Of a DNA stretch of 64,000 nucleotides, positions 25,101 through 38,300 are shown one piece after another. The notes under the pieces are model-generated. The model worked only from the letters and a program-made list of their open reading frames with translations, did no database searches and was not told the DNA's origin. Source of the stretch: Pempheris klunzingeri (taxonomy: Eukaryota; Chordata; Actinopteri; Acropomatiformes; Pempheridae); contig NC_092012.1 of assembly GCF_042242105.1 (NCBI RefSeq), positions 16,683,543 through 16,747,542 of the forward strand, read 5' to 3'. How positions within the stretch are numbered: position 1 is the stretch's first letter; every line of letters starts with the position of its first letter. Made by a program: the position numbers and the translations under genes.

Positions 25101-28100
25101 CTCTGTTAGCCTTCACCTGTTTAAGTCGGCAGTGCCAGTCCATGCTGTGGACAGTGACTCCTTTTGTTTCCCTGAAAACTAAAGAACAGTCCAGTAAGGG
25201 TGTAAATGTTGATTTAAGGTCTGCATGCTGTATCTCCAACTCCAAGTCTTCAGTGACAGCATAAAGGTAGCTTAAACTGTCCAAGTAGATTAAACAAAAC
25301 ATTTAAATGAAACGAATTGTCTGTTCTCAATACCTATAAATTAGTTGATGGCGGCTTTTGTGGAATTATTATCAGTTATTATCAAACCAAACATGAACTC
25401 CAATTTCAAAGATAGTAGGGATAACTTTTAAACAGATCATTTAAGCAGGTATGTGATACCCACTACTTAACAACATCACATTTGACCCCCATGTCAAGAA
25501 AACCATCAGAAACCTCTCGCCTCCTTCAGCTGCACATGTTAAAACAATTAAAGAGAAAACAGTGAAGGATCGGACAACTGGTCCTCTGTGATTGAAAATA
25601 ACCTGCACATTCACACACTTGGTGGACTCGGACTTGGGTGGAGGAGGGTTTTCAGTGGTGGTGTGATGTTCAGGCTCTGTGTGTTAAAGCTATTCTCAGA
25701 CAGCCATACATTATGAATGGAGCACAGCTTTCTGCAGGGGAGAGGCAGTGAGTGCTGGAGGGGTTTGGGTATCCATCTTTGATAAGGGCTTTGACAAATT
25801 CTATATTTACACAATGTCACATGACACCCTCGTACCACTGTCATTTCTTTTCAGTTCAGTCTCTTTATCCTCAGCTAATATATAGAGAAGTTCTGCCAAT
25901 CTTAAAGTCAGAGTGTGTATTTACTCGTCTTCGTGGTTAAAATTGCATGCTTGTTTTCTGAAAGCTGCTGTAACAACATTACTCTTCTCCTGCAGGCCTG
26001 GCGGAGGTATGACTCTGACCGGAGTGGATACATCGAGTCAAATGAGCTGAGGGTAAAACAAAATATATCAAACTCTGCCTTAAAGTGACTTTCTTGCAGA
26101 ATCATTCAGAGTGCATCCAAATGACACAGCTGCACTGACAGCTGAACATCCCTCTCACGGAGGTTTAGTAGTTCTGACATTTAGACCTCCATCTCGGCAA
26201 AAACATGCACCTCTTTGTTCTGCATCTGACTCACAAAGTATTAAAAAACGTCCTTACACATGATAATCATAGTCAGTAATAGTCAGTTGGACGGTTGACC
26301 TTATCTTATTGGTGCATGTCCTTATTTCATGATTTGTGGGTGGCTAACATCAAAACAAAAGAGAGAGCAGTAAATAAGTAGTAAATGTATGTATTTGTAA
26401 TTACTGTAAACAAAGACCTTGGTTGACATGATGATTAGCTTCTATGCTTCATGTTGGTGCTATGATTGGTGCTAATGCCTCTTCTGAGAAAGCAGCTCTG
26501 AAGCTGCACGTGTGTTTTAAGCTCTGGAAACTGCCATGTCATATACAACCCTTTGGAAGCAAACACACCACTTGTTTTCACATCCTGAGCTCTGTAGATC
26601 AGCAACATTCATTTTCCTCATACCTGCTATCTATCAATCATAAAGGCATTGCGTCATCTAGTCAGTGACTGTCGGAGTTTTTCTCTCTCTTCAGGGGTTC
26701 CTGTCAGACCTGCTGACGAAGGCAAACAGAAACTACGATGAGAAGAAGCTCAAGGAGTATACACAGACAATTGTGAGTATCATTAGACTCAAGACTTTAA
26801 AGGTGACAGTGATGGTTCTAACAGCCCATAAACTGAAACAGTCCATGTACTTTTAGACTCAGTGTGATTCTTTAAAAAAATCTTTTATATTTAGTTATCA
26901 CAAATCCCTGTTATTCTATGAATCATCATGAAAACATTTCTCTCTACACATTTCTCTACGGTACATTGCATCTACGTTCAGCAGCAATGCCCTCATGTCC
27001 ATGTGTTCAAAATGCAGCTCTTAACTGCCACATTTCTTCGTAATGTAACAGAAATAACATCCCCGAGGGCTTGAATTTTAATGTACTGAACAACATCAAT
27101 GTCTGTTCACCCTTCAGCTCACTTGTACTGCTGATACATCACTTTTCTGGCCACCAGCATCAGTCAGCCATCTGTGGTCTTAACACACTCTGTGCCATCT
27201 AAGTTTTCTTGAAACAATAAGTTTATCATAAAATGTGTGTATAGGATCACGCAGTTTAAAGTTGAAGTTTTGAAGTTTAAGTTGGAACACCTTCTGCTTG
27301 CTGTTGTTTCTCTGATGAATTCTCTGCTAATCTTCCTCCTGTGCAGCTGAGGATGTTCGATCTGAACGGTGATGGTAAGCTGGGCCTCTCTGAGATGGCG
27401 AGGTGAGAGCGTCTCCAGTTTTGTTTTTGCGTGCTCTGTAGTTGCATTTTCAAAGCTCTCTCAAAGGAAGCTAACAAGACGAACCATTCCTTGTTTTCTT
27501 ACCACAGGCTCTTGCCAGTGCAGGAAAATTTCCTGCTGAAATTCGAGGTAAGATCATGCTCCAATTGATTTTAAGCATAAAATCACTATAGGAACTTAAG
27601 TCCTGTCCCTCTGATGTACAGACATCAGACAATGCTGGAGATTCAAAGTAGTACAATTCAGCATTATTGGATTCACTACAAGAGGATTATTTGTCATCAA
27701 AGTACTAAACGGACATATGGGGCATGGACTAATGTGTACATTTATGTTAAGTTCTTTAGGAATTAATAAATATTACAGTATGACATTTGTTTTAACTCCT
27801 CCTGTGTGGTTTGGAACAGCTTTGATCTTCCATTAAAATGATTTAATAGTCAAATAATTCAAATTAAAGTCCTGTGGGTTTTTCACTTTAATTTACAAAT
27901 TTAAAAAAGTTGTGTAACTTATTGCATAGTTTAATATATATTCTTATCTAGAAGACATTATTTAGGGGATTCATACCCACCACATATACCATTTTGATGC
28001 TTCAGAGTTTAAAATTTGCGGCACAGCTATGTTAATCTACATATCTCCCACATGTATTTTGTCATGTATGTTCCCATATGTACAAGCTGGCTTCCGAGGG

Positions 28101-28265
28101 CAGATCAACAATTCCTTTCTGACAGAGGATTAGTCTGTCTGATCAGGATTAACTCAACTCTAGTCCCAGTTATCATAATCTGCATGGATTAATATCATTT
28201 CTGGATCTGGTGGGGCTTTTACCTCTCTCTAGAAACATGCTGCGGTTTCTAACAATTTTGACTCC

Positions 28266-28296
<31 letters not shown>

Positions 28297-30181
28297 TTCT
28301 TCACACAGGGCATCAGGCTCACAGTCAAAGAATTTGACTCCCTCTTCATCCTCTACGATAAGGTGAAAAGAGCACGTTTATCTGTGTGTTTGCTTTCATA
28401 TCGAAAATACATTAAAAGTATAATTTCTTTATTTTCTATAAAACTGTATAGTGATTACACATTAGGTAGACAGACATTCACTGTGCCCATGGTCCTCATG
28501 CCGTAAATGAACAAATCAAGTAGAAATATTAAGAGAATATGACATTGTTCCTGCACTGGGACATATCTTTCTTAACAGGATCCTCTAACTTTTCCTCTAG
28601 TGCCATCAATAGCTTGACATTTCTCGTTTTGAGACAGATTACCATGAAATTTGGTACAAAATTCATGCCCCCATCAGAATTGTAATAACTTGATAACTTG
28701 ATCCTGTTGATGCATTTTATCTACACCATCTTAATGCCAAATTTTTCATTTGTGCAATACTTTGGTTTATGACCTGCAAAACTAACAACAGTCCCATCAG
28801 CCTCAGCTGTACTTTATGTTTTGTGCTAATTAGCAAATTTTTAACAAGATGGCAAACATGGTAAACAGTACACAAAGTACTGGCTCACAGAGCTGCTGCC
28901 ATGGCTGAAGACTTGTTTGTACAATCAACTCTTTAAAGGCAGACATTGGAGAAACAAGCAAGAGTAGCTAGATTTTGAAAGTATCCAACCAAAAATCCTC
29001 CAAAGTCACTCCCCCACAGCACATGAACACATGCCGCCTGACTGATGTTACTGCTGGAGGACGAATCCGTGGCAGTGATGAGAGGACCGGCTACTGACGG
29101 GTCCCTCACTCATTCTGGACACACTCACTGACCGACTGCCTCTCTTAGTTTATCAGTCTAACAAGTAAACAAGTCTGTTAAGTGCCACAATCATGTAAAC
29201 ACAAGCAAATCAGCCGTCATGAACGTTATCTTGAGCACTGAGTTAGTGCTCAGTGGCTCAGAGGCTGTGCTTTTGTGCCAACGGGTTAGCTCCATGGATG
29301 TATGGTTAACCCACTAAACGACAGCCTGTCGCAGTACACACACTTGAGAACCGCGACTCTCTCTCATTCTACGACTCAGTGATTTTGAGCCTCAAGCTGA
29401 TAACTCACGACAGTCTGTTGCTGAACTGTAATTTGAAATTTGGCTGCACTTTCTCTGCCATTCTTGTGCAACTAGCTCACACGCTTTAGCCTTGTGGAAG
29501 GATGCTGTTATACATAATGAGCTCACGGGCAGAGTGCACGCAGGTAGGCAGGTATGAAGGTATGACAGGCAGGTCGGTCGTCCAGTCGTTTCACTGGGTC
29601 CAAATAAAGTGACTGGATGAGGTCATTACAGTCCTGTGACGGCCACAAACACCGGACTTTTTTCTTTTTTATGTCAAACTATAACATTTGGTGATTGTTG
29701 CTGGGCTGTTATGAGAATTTCAACCAACATAATGAAAAGTGCTTCTAGAATAACTTGGAGAATGTCCCTTTAATTTGCTCTGTATGATTCAGACCTCTTG
29801 TGCTGTCTCTTTCTCCAGGATGGTAATGGGTATATTGATGAGCAGGAGCTGGATGCTCTGCTGAAGGACCTCTGTGACAAGAACAAAATGGTAATGAATA
29901 GTTAGCCTATTGATTGATCAGGTTCAGGTTACTTTTCTACCTGCCAAATATAGAGCTGAGATGGAATAGCTGCCTGAGATGCCTCTGCAATGTACTGTAT
30001 GCTCGCAACATCCATAGACCACTGTGTGCCCGCTGATTGTATGTGTCTGTGTCATTTGTGGCAGGACCTGGAATCAACAGGACTTGGAGGGTACAAGAAG
30101 AGCATCATGGCTCTGTCCGACGGAGGGAAACTGTACCGCACTGAGCTGGAGATCGTCCTCTGCCGGGACTCCACGCTGTGA
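18125..30181 (+). CDS. calb2: Calretinin (calbindin 2), EF-hand calcium buffer and sensor
   Basis: Eleven exons splice in frame to 271 aa, the same length as human calretinin: 18125-18218, 23880-23956, 24551-24640, 24919-24999, 25996-26052, 26695-26772, 27347-27402, 27508-27547, 28309-28362, 29819-29890 and 30065-30181. All introns are GT-AG. Five EF-hand loops keep their calcium ligands: residues 29-40 ([12 protein letters not shown]), 76-87, 120-131, 164-175 and 208-219. The sixth (around [12 protein letters not shown]) is degenerate, as is usual in this family. Calretinin is a soluble neuronal Ca2+ buffer found in subsets of interneurons and in sensory cells. The ATG is the first after the TATA-like promoter and gives the family N-terminus ([14 protein letters not shown]). 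Nothing is broken. Teleosts usually have two paralogues (a and b), and I cannot tell which this is. Confidence 0.97.
18781..18975 (+). repeat. Purine (GA/GGA) tract with G-quadruplex motif, calb2 intron 1
   Basis: About 195 bp is nearly all purine on the plus strand. It includes five GGGA repeats at 18931-18952 that satisfy a G-quadruplex pattern. Long mirror-like purine tracts can also form triplex DNA; a function is inference. Confidence 0.75.
19071..19330 (+). repeat. (TG)n plus GTTAGGG-rich dispersed repeat, calb2 intron 1
   Basis: A TG array (19071-about 19116) is followed by AGTGAGGAC, AAGTGAGGACATTTTGG, GGTTAGAGTTAGAATTAGGG, GTTAAGGTTAGGGTC and GGGTCCTCACAAAGAT. This word order is a repeat I know to be associated with TG microsatellites in many teleosts. 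The TTAGGG-like words resemble telomere repeats but are not a tandem TTAGGG array. A related copy in the opposite sense lies at 42938-43092. Confidence 0.65.
21755..22165 (+). repeat. Dispersed teleost repeat (copy 2 of 4), calb2 intron 1
   Basis: The copy contains the order CATTCGTGGTTTTGAGTGA, TAGTGCCATCATCA, CCTCAGCTGAACTTTATGTT, GTGCTAATTAG and GTTAGCATGCTAACA, shared with copies at 28.6 and 55.3 kb. It is non-coding with no terminal inverted repeats seen. Confidence 0.65.
24751..24799. repeat. (TA)n/(TG)n compound microsatellite, calb2 intron 3
   Basis: A TATATA run merges into TGTGTG about 110 bp after the exon 3 donor. Confidence 0.85.
28264..28300 (+). repeat. (CT)n tract forming the calb2 exon 9 acceptor
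   Basis: A CT dinucleotide array ends eight bases before the CACACAG acceptor of exon 9 (exon starts 28309), so the microsatellite is itself the polypyrimidine tract. Confidence 0.85.
28577..28910 (+). repeat. Dispersed teleost repeat (copy 3 of 4), calb2 intron 9
   Basis: The copy contains TTTCCTCTAGTGCCATCA, ATTTCTCGTTTTGAGA, CATCAGCCTCAGCTGTACTT, GTGCTAATTAGCAAAT and AGAGCTGCTGCCATGGCTG in the known family order, with no coding content. Roughly 800 bp of further non-coding sequence of uncertain origin follows it in the intron. Confidence 0.65.
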
Positions 30182-30690
30182 CCTCCCTGTCATCCTCCCT
30201 TCGCTGCTTCCTCCTTCCTACCTCCTGATGTAACCTGGTGCATGTGTGACCCTTAACCTTGCTACACCACTTAGAGTAAAAAACAAAAGTGCTCCTGAAA
30301 GCGCAAAGTGTACCGCTGGCCCTGCTGTTTTAGCTTTGTACCCTTCTGAGTTCTTGTCTTTCTTTTTTTTAACATCACATGCATCTCAAAAGTGAGATCC
30401 TGTAGCCATAGCAATGCCTACAGGAATATATTGTGCATTTATTATTTATTTGACACCCCATTTTTAATATGCATTTGTATTTTTTACATTAATCTCACAT
30501 CTATATATCTTCTTCTCCCATTGAATTTAAAAGTAATATCTCTGTTCTGTAGCATCTGTTCATTTATTTATTTCTATTTGATTTCATATTATCCTGTTTT
30601 ATTTGATGAGGCTTGTACTGTTCTATTAAAGATATATTCAAAATATTACTGAGAGAATGAATAAATATACTGTACCATGACAACTCGTGT
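30182..30690 (+). promoter_or_regulatory. calb2: calb2 3' UTR and polyadenylation signals
   Basis: ATTAAA at 30625-30630 and AATAAA at 30660-30665 follow the calb2 stop by about 450-480 bp in AT-rich sequence. They give a 3' UTR of roughly 0.5 kb. Confidence 0.65.
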
Positions 30691-31636
30691 CCCAATTATT
30701 CATTTGCATTAAAAAAGGCATATCTTCATCCATGCAGTGTTACGTTGTTACACCTCAGCTATCAGGGAAATCACTTAAACTGTGCCACCGCCGCGACTGT
30801 GAGAGGTTTATTCTCTCAGCGTCATGTAAAAGAAAATAATTTCCCCCCACTCTGAGAGTCGTGCGGTTCCGGTGAAGATTACAGCTCTGGTACAGATGCC
30901 CGGAGCAAGAATGTTTTCTCCAGAGTACTCCACCTTCACTTTCTAATCTCCTGGTAACAGAAAGTGTGATGTCGAAAAAGCTTGTGCTGCTCCATTTTTC
31001 ATAGAGGAGAGTCTCTGTAGCCGTTGTGCCACTTTGAGATGAAGTCAGCAGAGTAGGACAAGCTGAGAGATCAGGGACAACAAAATCATGGCAGAATGAT
31101 TGTCTCACTCTTTCTATATATTCACAAATCTGCCATAACACAACATGAGAAAATGCAACATGGAAACCAAATATTAGCATTTTTAAATAATTGAAATATG
31201 TCTCTTTCTCATTTAAATGTGTTTGTCCTCACAGACAAAACATTTTCTCTAATATAGCACTGCTTATATTTTTTCTTTCTATTCTTTCTATAATATCTGA
31301 ATGCCAACATTTCTTTATTATGGTTCATCTATGGATTATTTAACATTTACTACTGACTTACTTTACAAAAGGCAGTTCTTTTTAAAATATCCAGTAAAAG
31401 AGCCATTTTGTATTTCTTTCTATAGAAAAGAGAGTCAACACACCCCCATAGTTCAGCATTATGGAACAGTCTACCTTCCATCAATTAATAATCAGCTCTT
31501 TCATCTTTAATTAAACTCACTATCTTTAAAGCACACCCCTTCACACACACCATCACTGCAGCTACACACTCAAAAACAATACAGCGTTCACCTTCTCCTG
31601 CGAATGTTCAATGTTACACACACTGAGCATATGAAT
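30691..31636. other. Intergenic DNA, no supported gene
   Basis: A 141-codon minus-strand frame (31180-30755) occurs here, but it has no family motif, no splice continuation and a skewed composition. I do not call it. Confidence 0.5.
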
Positions 31637-31664
31637 ACACACACACACACACACACACACACAC
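31637..31664. repeat. (AC)n microsatellite
   Basis: An AC run of about 28 bp. Confidence 0.95.
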
Positions 31665-31860
31665 TCAGTAAAACAGAGGGGCGCACAGTGAAACTCTGTG
31701 GTGTAGTTCAAGCTGTTAACTGCTGACAACAAGGAAAAAAAGAGAGTTATATCCGCTCTGATTCCTTCACACACATCAGTCCCACTCAGTCAGAGGAATG
31801 AGACAAGCGAGAGAAACGGACAGATGAGATTCCCTCTGTTATTTACCCTCTGTACAGCTG

Positions 31861-31901
31861 CACACACTCACAGACACACACACACACACACGCACACACA
31901 C

Positions 31902-31978
<77 letters not shown>
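31861..31978. repeat. (CA)n microsatellite, about 118 bp, longest in the window
   Basis: A CA array with two CG interruptions near 31892 and 31906; the right half is pure. Confidence 0.97.
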
Positions 31979-31981
<3 letters not shown>

Positions 31982-34900
31982 GACCCAGTTTAATGTATAT
32001 GATTAGGAAAATTTAAAAGCAGATGCTGTGTTGCATTTGGGCAAGATATACTGCACTGTATACCTTTATTTACATATGCCAGATAGATAGAACACACTCT
32101 TTATCAAACTGGATATCGGAACCATTCGGAAGCAGCATTTTTTGCACATGGCTCAAAAGATGCCACAATACTAATTCATCTTTTATTCCACTACCATCGT
32201 CTTTATCTCCTATTCAACACATACAGTGTGTTTCAAGTACCTAACAATATTCATGGTGAAGGCTTTAGTCACTGACGTGTTTCCAAAGCTGTGAATGTTG
32301 TTTCAGAGATTTTTGTTGCCCTAGAAAATCTGTGCAAATATTAGTGATATTTTTGGATCTTAGTCTAATTGTGTGTCTCCTATGGGGGACACTGGGGACA
32401 ATGTTTCTTTCCTCCCTTTTTTTTAACCACAGAAACCACAGAAATCACGCCGATGCATCCAACTTTAACACTTGAATAAAATACAAATCCATTTTTTATG
32501 TGACTCTTCTAGTTGCATAAAGTGTTTGATACTCAGCACCATACAGACACGTGGGGGCACATTATGATTACAGTAGAATTCATAATTAATAATGATTAAT
32601 AATTTGTGAACTTCTGAGAAAAACATCAATTGTTGTCGTAGCTTGATGGCCCTGAAGTGCATTAAACCCCATAACAACACAGAAGCACATTTGCATATTG
32701 AAATTCAAAAAGTATGGTTGAGGATTTTCCTGATTTGTGTTAACTGTTTAGCATATAATGTGTTTTTATCCTGACATTTTTTCCCTCCTTTCTAGATGTT
32801 ATGAGTGACTGAATGTTATCAGTGAGGGACAGCAAACAGGACAGTGGTGTTCAATGCAGCAAGGACCCACACTGTGTAAGTATTATCACTGTATGTGATG
32901 TATAAAATAAAATCTAAAGTCTAATGTTTGCTACTAATGCTTCATGCCGCTGCATCACTGTTGTCACGCAACCTATAATCTCACATGTAAATGCAAGGTT
33001 AGATAAGGGGTGTGGATATTTTATAAGTAACAGCAAAAATAAGTATATAAAACACATACTGTATACTATATAATGGATGTTAAAGTGAGCTGGGAAACGT
33101 CACTCAGCATCGCAGTCAGTGAGACTTCTTTCTTATCGTGTTTCTATTATTCTTTTTCTGCTGCTCTTTCATTTTAATGCTCCTTAGAGCTCTGCTGTAT
33201 TTGCTTATCAACCTCCCATAGCTCTTTATCGCTCTTTATTATCCTGTCATCACTTCCTTTCCACAAGGTTTTAAAGGACATTTACAGAAGGATTTTAGCT
33301 CGTTCTGGGGTTCTGCATTGTCTGAACACTGCACGTTGCTGAACATGTTACTGAATAAACAACCGGAAAAGGTGCATTTTACTCTCTCCGCCTCATCTCT
33401 GTTTCACAAATCACTGTTTGTTCTCTGCGACACAATGGGTTTGTTAGAAATATCCGTATCTCCTCCACACACTGGCAGTCCCACAAGCAAGCCAAGTTGA
33501 TGTCCCACTCTGCCACTTTGTTTGGGTGCCAGTGAGTTGTCTGACTACTTGCAGGAAAAGTGTTTCATGGACTTCCAGGTTCGGTTGTGTGATGTTCTTC
33601 CAGGTTGATGCTCCTTCGACACAAACTGAGCAACAGTGAGGTTGCTGGTGTTGTAAACTTGCATGACTGAAAGTGAAAACCTGCCTGGTATCTACACTTA
33701 ATGCTTAACCTTTCACAGTAGCGCTGTGACATCAGACAAGGGCATTCTTAAACATTATGCTAAGAGATTAGACAGAGAAATAGAAGAATACTTCACTGGA
33801 AAATAAACAATTTTAGTGGCTGAGAGACACTGAGAGACAAGTTGTAGTCACTCTTAATTTATTATATTAGATTAAAAAAGATATGAGATTTGAGAAGTGA
33901 AATGTACTGAAGGTCTCCATCTGGCAGAAGGTGGGAGGTACCAGTGCTCAGGAAATGGGAAACACTTGGGCCCACAGATACTCAAATAATTGATTCTGAC
34001 CTATAACCAGGTAGGATGTCATCTTGGTGTTGGATAATCATCAGCAACTGGAAAAGTCTCTATGATAAACGGGGCAAAGACTCCTGCCAGATAAGCATGC
34101 ATGGACCAACTAGAGGAGCATCAGTAGCTCAGAAGATGATGCAGTGTCTATTGTGTGTCACTGCCCTCAAGTGGTCAAACCAGGTAAATGCTGACTGAAT
34201 GGCATCATTTGAGCAATAAAGCACCCTTTAAAAAAGTAAGCATCACCATAACAGTTGCCTTTGTCAGTTCAACCAGCTGCATATGGACACATGGGCAACA
34301 AACACTCAGGAGCAGGTACTCTGGCTTTAAAGCAGACAAACATACAAATATGCAGGAGGAAACGTCATGCAAATAACAATCTCTTAATGTACATTAAACT
34401 CAGATTTTTCACAAAATCAAATAATAATGTAAAGCAGTTCCATTTTTCTCTCTTTCAATTATGTGTTGCTCAAGTTGTGGCTCCTAAATTGTTGTTTCTT
34501 ACCAATGAAGAATTGATATAAAATCACAGACTTATTTCACTGTTAAAGTACAGAGTAAAGACAACGGATCCTCCCTGAATAATTGTTTCTTTGTGAGATT
34601 AGACCCAATTGATAATTTATCCTCTTCGATGTTCACTGCAGGTTCTTCTAAATATTTATTGAGAGGATAAAAGTGACTAACAGTCATGCCTGTTGGTATT
34701 TAAATCTTGCATGTGAGAATGTTGACAGTGATGAATCACAAATTTAGGCTTATTTTTCCATTCACACATACACCCAAACTGTTTTTCTACATGGTTTTCA
34801 GACCTAATATATTCTACATTTATTTGTACGTATTTAATAATGGGATATCTATTGTAGATTGATATTTTCCAACTGACCCTTATGTTGGAAATGGCTTTGA

Positions 34901-35220
34901 GATATGGTTACATACATTCCTTTGTTTTTAATATAAGATTATTACCACCTGTGTAACTTCAACCATGTATTTTCTCTGGACATATGGAATCATGTTGGAG
35001 GTCATTTTTGGCTATGAATGGCCTCTATGGACTCTTTTAATACTGACTGAGCAGGTAAACTGGGTGACTTGGCCTCCACTGCATCAATCAGATTGTTTTT
35101 ATCCTGTAGAAGTTAATATTCTTAAATATATAGATTGCACAGAAGTTACGTGTTTTTTTTTCTTCCTTAAGTGTGTGGCTTCCCCTCCTTTGCTGCCTTC
35201 TCCACAGGGACACAGTGAGA
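31979..35220. other. Intergenic DNA between calb2 and got2
   Basis: AT-rich sequence with many small open frames but no splice-consistent coding region. I recognised no RNA gene or intact transposon. Confidence 0.5.
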
Positions 35221-35399
35221 GGATCCAGTCAGATTATAGTCTCTGTCCTGCAGCACGTGCGCAGATCGTGGACTGCACGTAAACTGTACCATTAACCGTT
35301 CTGACGTCAGCGCGTACTGTGTGCGTAGCGTCGTGGTCTTGCCTGCCCTTCAGCTCCGTCCACATCTTGCTAGGCTCTGCTCCCAAGCGCAGCTCAACG
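35221..35399 (+). promoter_or_regulatory. got2: got2 promoter region with CRE palindrome and CACGTGCGCA site
   Basis: A CG-containing block sits directly upstream of the got2 ATG. It contains a perfect cAMP-response palindrome TGACGTCA at 35302-35309 (within CTGACGTCAG) and CACGTGCGCAG at 35254, which combines an E-box core with an NRF1-like TGCGCA half site. There is no TATA box. This fits a TATA-less promoter of a nuclear gene for a mitochondrial enzyme. The sites are seen; their use is inference. Confidence 0.55.
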
Positions 35400-38300
35400 A
35401 TGGCTCTGCTTAAGTCAAACAAGGTTATCTTCTGTCTGGGGAACATTTCCCCGTCCCTGGGAGTTCTGTCCACCCGCAACAGGTAAACAGCAATAATAAG
35501 GTAACAGCACTGCGGGACACACAGACATTTAGATACAGGTGTCTGACTAGCATGCAGCTATGCGCAGTCATAATAGCTTCATAGCTAGGTTGACCGACCG
35601 TTATTTTAAAGTTAACGTGTCTGTCAGCCATTAAATACATGTAGAAACTTAGCTGCTCTGTGATTAATTTAGCCGTACTAGCTGTCTAACATAACAAACG
35701 GGTCAAATGGGTTGAACAGGCCCCAATGCGCTGTGCGGTGTTAGCATGGAGCGCTGTTAATGCTCACATGTAGCTTAGCTAAGTTACCGAGACAGACTGC
35801 GGTTTTTATGACTCGTAACCTCGTAGGTCACCACATGGTGTACTAGATCTCTTAATTGAGTTTGCACCACGTTGACCTTCGAGGTGAACTTGGTGCTGCT
35901 ATCAGTGAAGCTCGCTACTAGTGAAAGTCACGTTGGTGTGTCAGCGGCATAAGTTTTCGTGAAGCGGTCGACGGTGTGTAACTAGGTGAAAATAACAGCC
36001 CAGTTATAATTGGTCTGTTACAAATAACTTGTTAATACTAATGTGTCGTCTAGGCCGGCTGGGATTTTACTTTGTTTTGGCTTTAAGAGCAACTTTTCTT
36101 AAAGATGTAGACGGTCGTGATGGTTTCTGCTGTCAAATCCCACGCACAGTTTGAGCCTAGCGACTTGTCGTATGCCTCGCCTTCGATCGCTGATTGGCTA
36201 ATTTCTAGCCAAGATGCAGCGGCTTGTGTCCTTACACGGCCTGCTTGGAGGGCAAACTCGTTTACATTCACATCTGAGCTTTTATTACCTTTTAAAATAA
36301 ATTGTGTTCATTCTTTGCATATGTAGACAGGGGCATCGGGACTTTTTTATGCGTCTCTGTGTCTTTATGCAGTCTCTATTTCTTTCTAATCAAGTTTAAC
36401 GTTGGGTTTCGCTTTGCTAGCCTGCTAGCTATCATGTTTCTGTCTGTCTGTGTGTGTCAGACTCCGTCTCACGTTCAGGTGCATTAGTCGATTTGCAACG
36501 AATACATTAATGACAACAGGATGCCCACTAACCACCCCTTCAAACAAGTGTTTTTTTTATTTCATGTGAGACGCTGTTATCAAGAGCAGTTGGTGAGGAA
36601 GGTTCACTCCTTACTGCCCATCAGTCCGTCTCTATACCTGCCAAAAAGGCCTTTGGTCTATTGATCATAGATTATCTGTCAGTCACTCTGATGTTTATGT
36701 AAATGCTGAAGTTCAGCTGTGCAAAGGTTCTGTGTACATGCACACTGCAAGCACAATACGACTATTTACCCCTTACAGCATTATACCTGCTCTCGTTCTC
36801 AATTGTACAATACTATGCAGTGCTGAAAGTAAAACTACATGTACTTCACTCAAACATGTTTATTATTTGTTTGCCTGATTTATGTTCTGACATCTATATA
36901 CTTACAGTGTTAACTCCACTCAGTTAACTGCTCACGATAGTTCATTGCACTTATGTAATGACTGAAATTATGAATTATTCTATTGCAATGATACTATATG
37001 CTTTTGAAGTTTAAGATTAGATATCAGCAATAATGCAAGAGCACCATAAACCACAGCCTCTAAAATACATTGAAATTAATACACATCTGACACAGTTTGA
37101 ACATCATAAGCTTCACAAAGTGGGGTTTCACTCAACACATACAATATTCTTTGAACCTGTTCACTGACAAACATGTTCATTGCTTCAAAGCCAAACGATG
37201 TGAACTGGAGTCACTGTTTAATAAACTAGTATGATCTTAGACTCTTGCCCTTTACAAAGTGTTCAGTCCTAAATTTAGCTGCAAACTTTGTAGCGTGTAT
37301 ACAAAGTAGAAGAAACCTGAGACAATATGCAAGCAGCAGTGCAGTGATGGTTGCAGCATGCAAGTCTCTTTTCAGGTAGATGTGTGACAATGCATTGAAT
37401 TTATTCATCTAAAGTACAAAAGGTTACAGTGATAAGACAATTATTATTTTAGTCGCAATCTATTATGACACAGTAGCCAAAACAGCCACAGCCACAAAGC
37501 AGTCCACAATGCACTGGTTGTTATGGGCCTGTAACACACTAATGGTATCAAGTAATCTGTCATAGTTGCGTGAGCAGTTATATACTAGATACTTGTATGC
37601 ATCTCTTTAATCGTATTTATCTACACTTTGGAACTGTGCAATCCCCTATTACTGAATATAGACATTAAATTTGAGCGGTACAGTAGTTGCATACTATAAA
37701 ATGTATTCCGTGTAGAATAATGTACTCCTTAATTAATGCTTGTAGAGATAATAACTACATTTGGCTTGGCTTAGTTGGCCAAAACTGCAGTGGTTAATAC
37801 CACTGTTTTCTTTTTGAGAGAGACACTACCTGAAAGATCTGTGTCGATGTTACTTATATTTAAGATGTTTTGCCCGATCCATCCCCTTTCAACTTTCACT
37901 AAGTACTAAAATAATTTTTTCATTATAGAGGGAAATGGATGGACCTGAGTTGAAAAGAACCATTTGAGTGGTCACTGTGACTTTATACAAGGCTTTATGT
38001 TTGTAGTCATGCTTAAATTTTACTACTGTATGTTGTAAATAAATCGTAGTATATCTAACACATGTATGCAGCCTCCACCACTATCATGAGCACGATGAGC
38101 TGTAGACTGTGTCAGGCTGAGGTCAGAGCGTGTGACCTTTTGACATTCGATATGCAGCACGTGCTGTCTTTAACTCCTGTCTACTTGCACCTTTGGCTTA
38201 ACTCACACATGTGTTTGTGCAAGTGTAACCTCAATATTCTTACAAGGGATCTATTAAAATCCCAGATCAGTAATTTCCAAAAATATGATAGGTGATTTTG

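Noticed and set aside
30755..31180. 141-codon minus-strand frame after calb2
   Set aside because: It has no recognisable domain, no clear promoter or splice partners, and a composition like random sequence.
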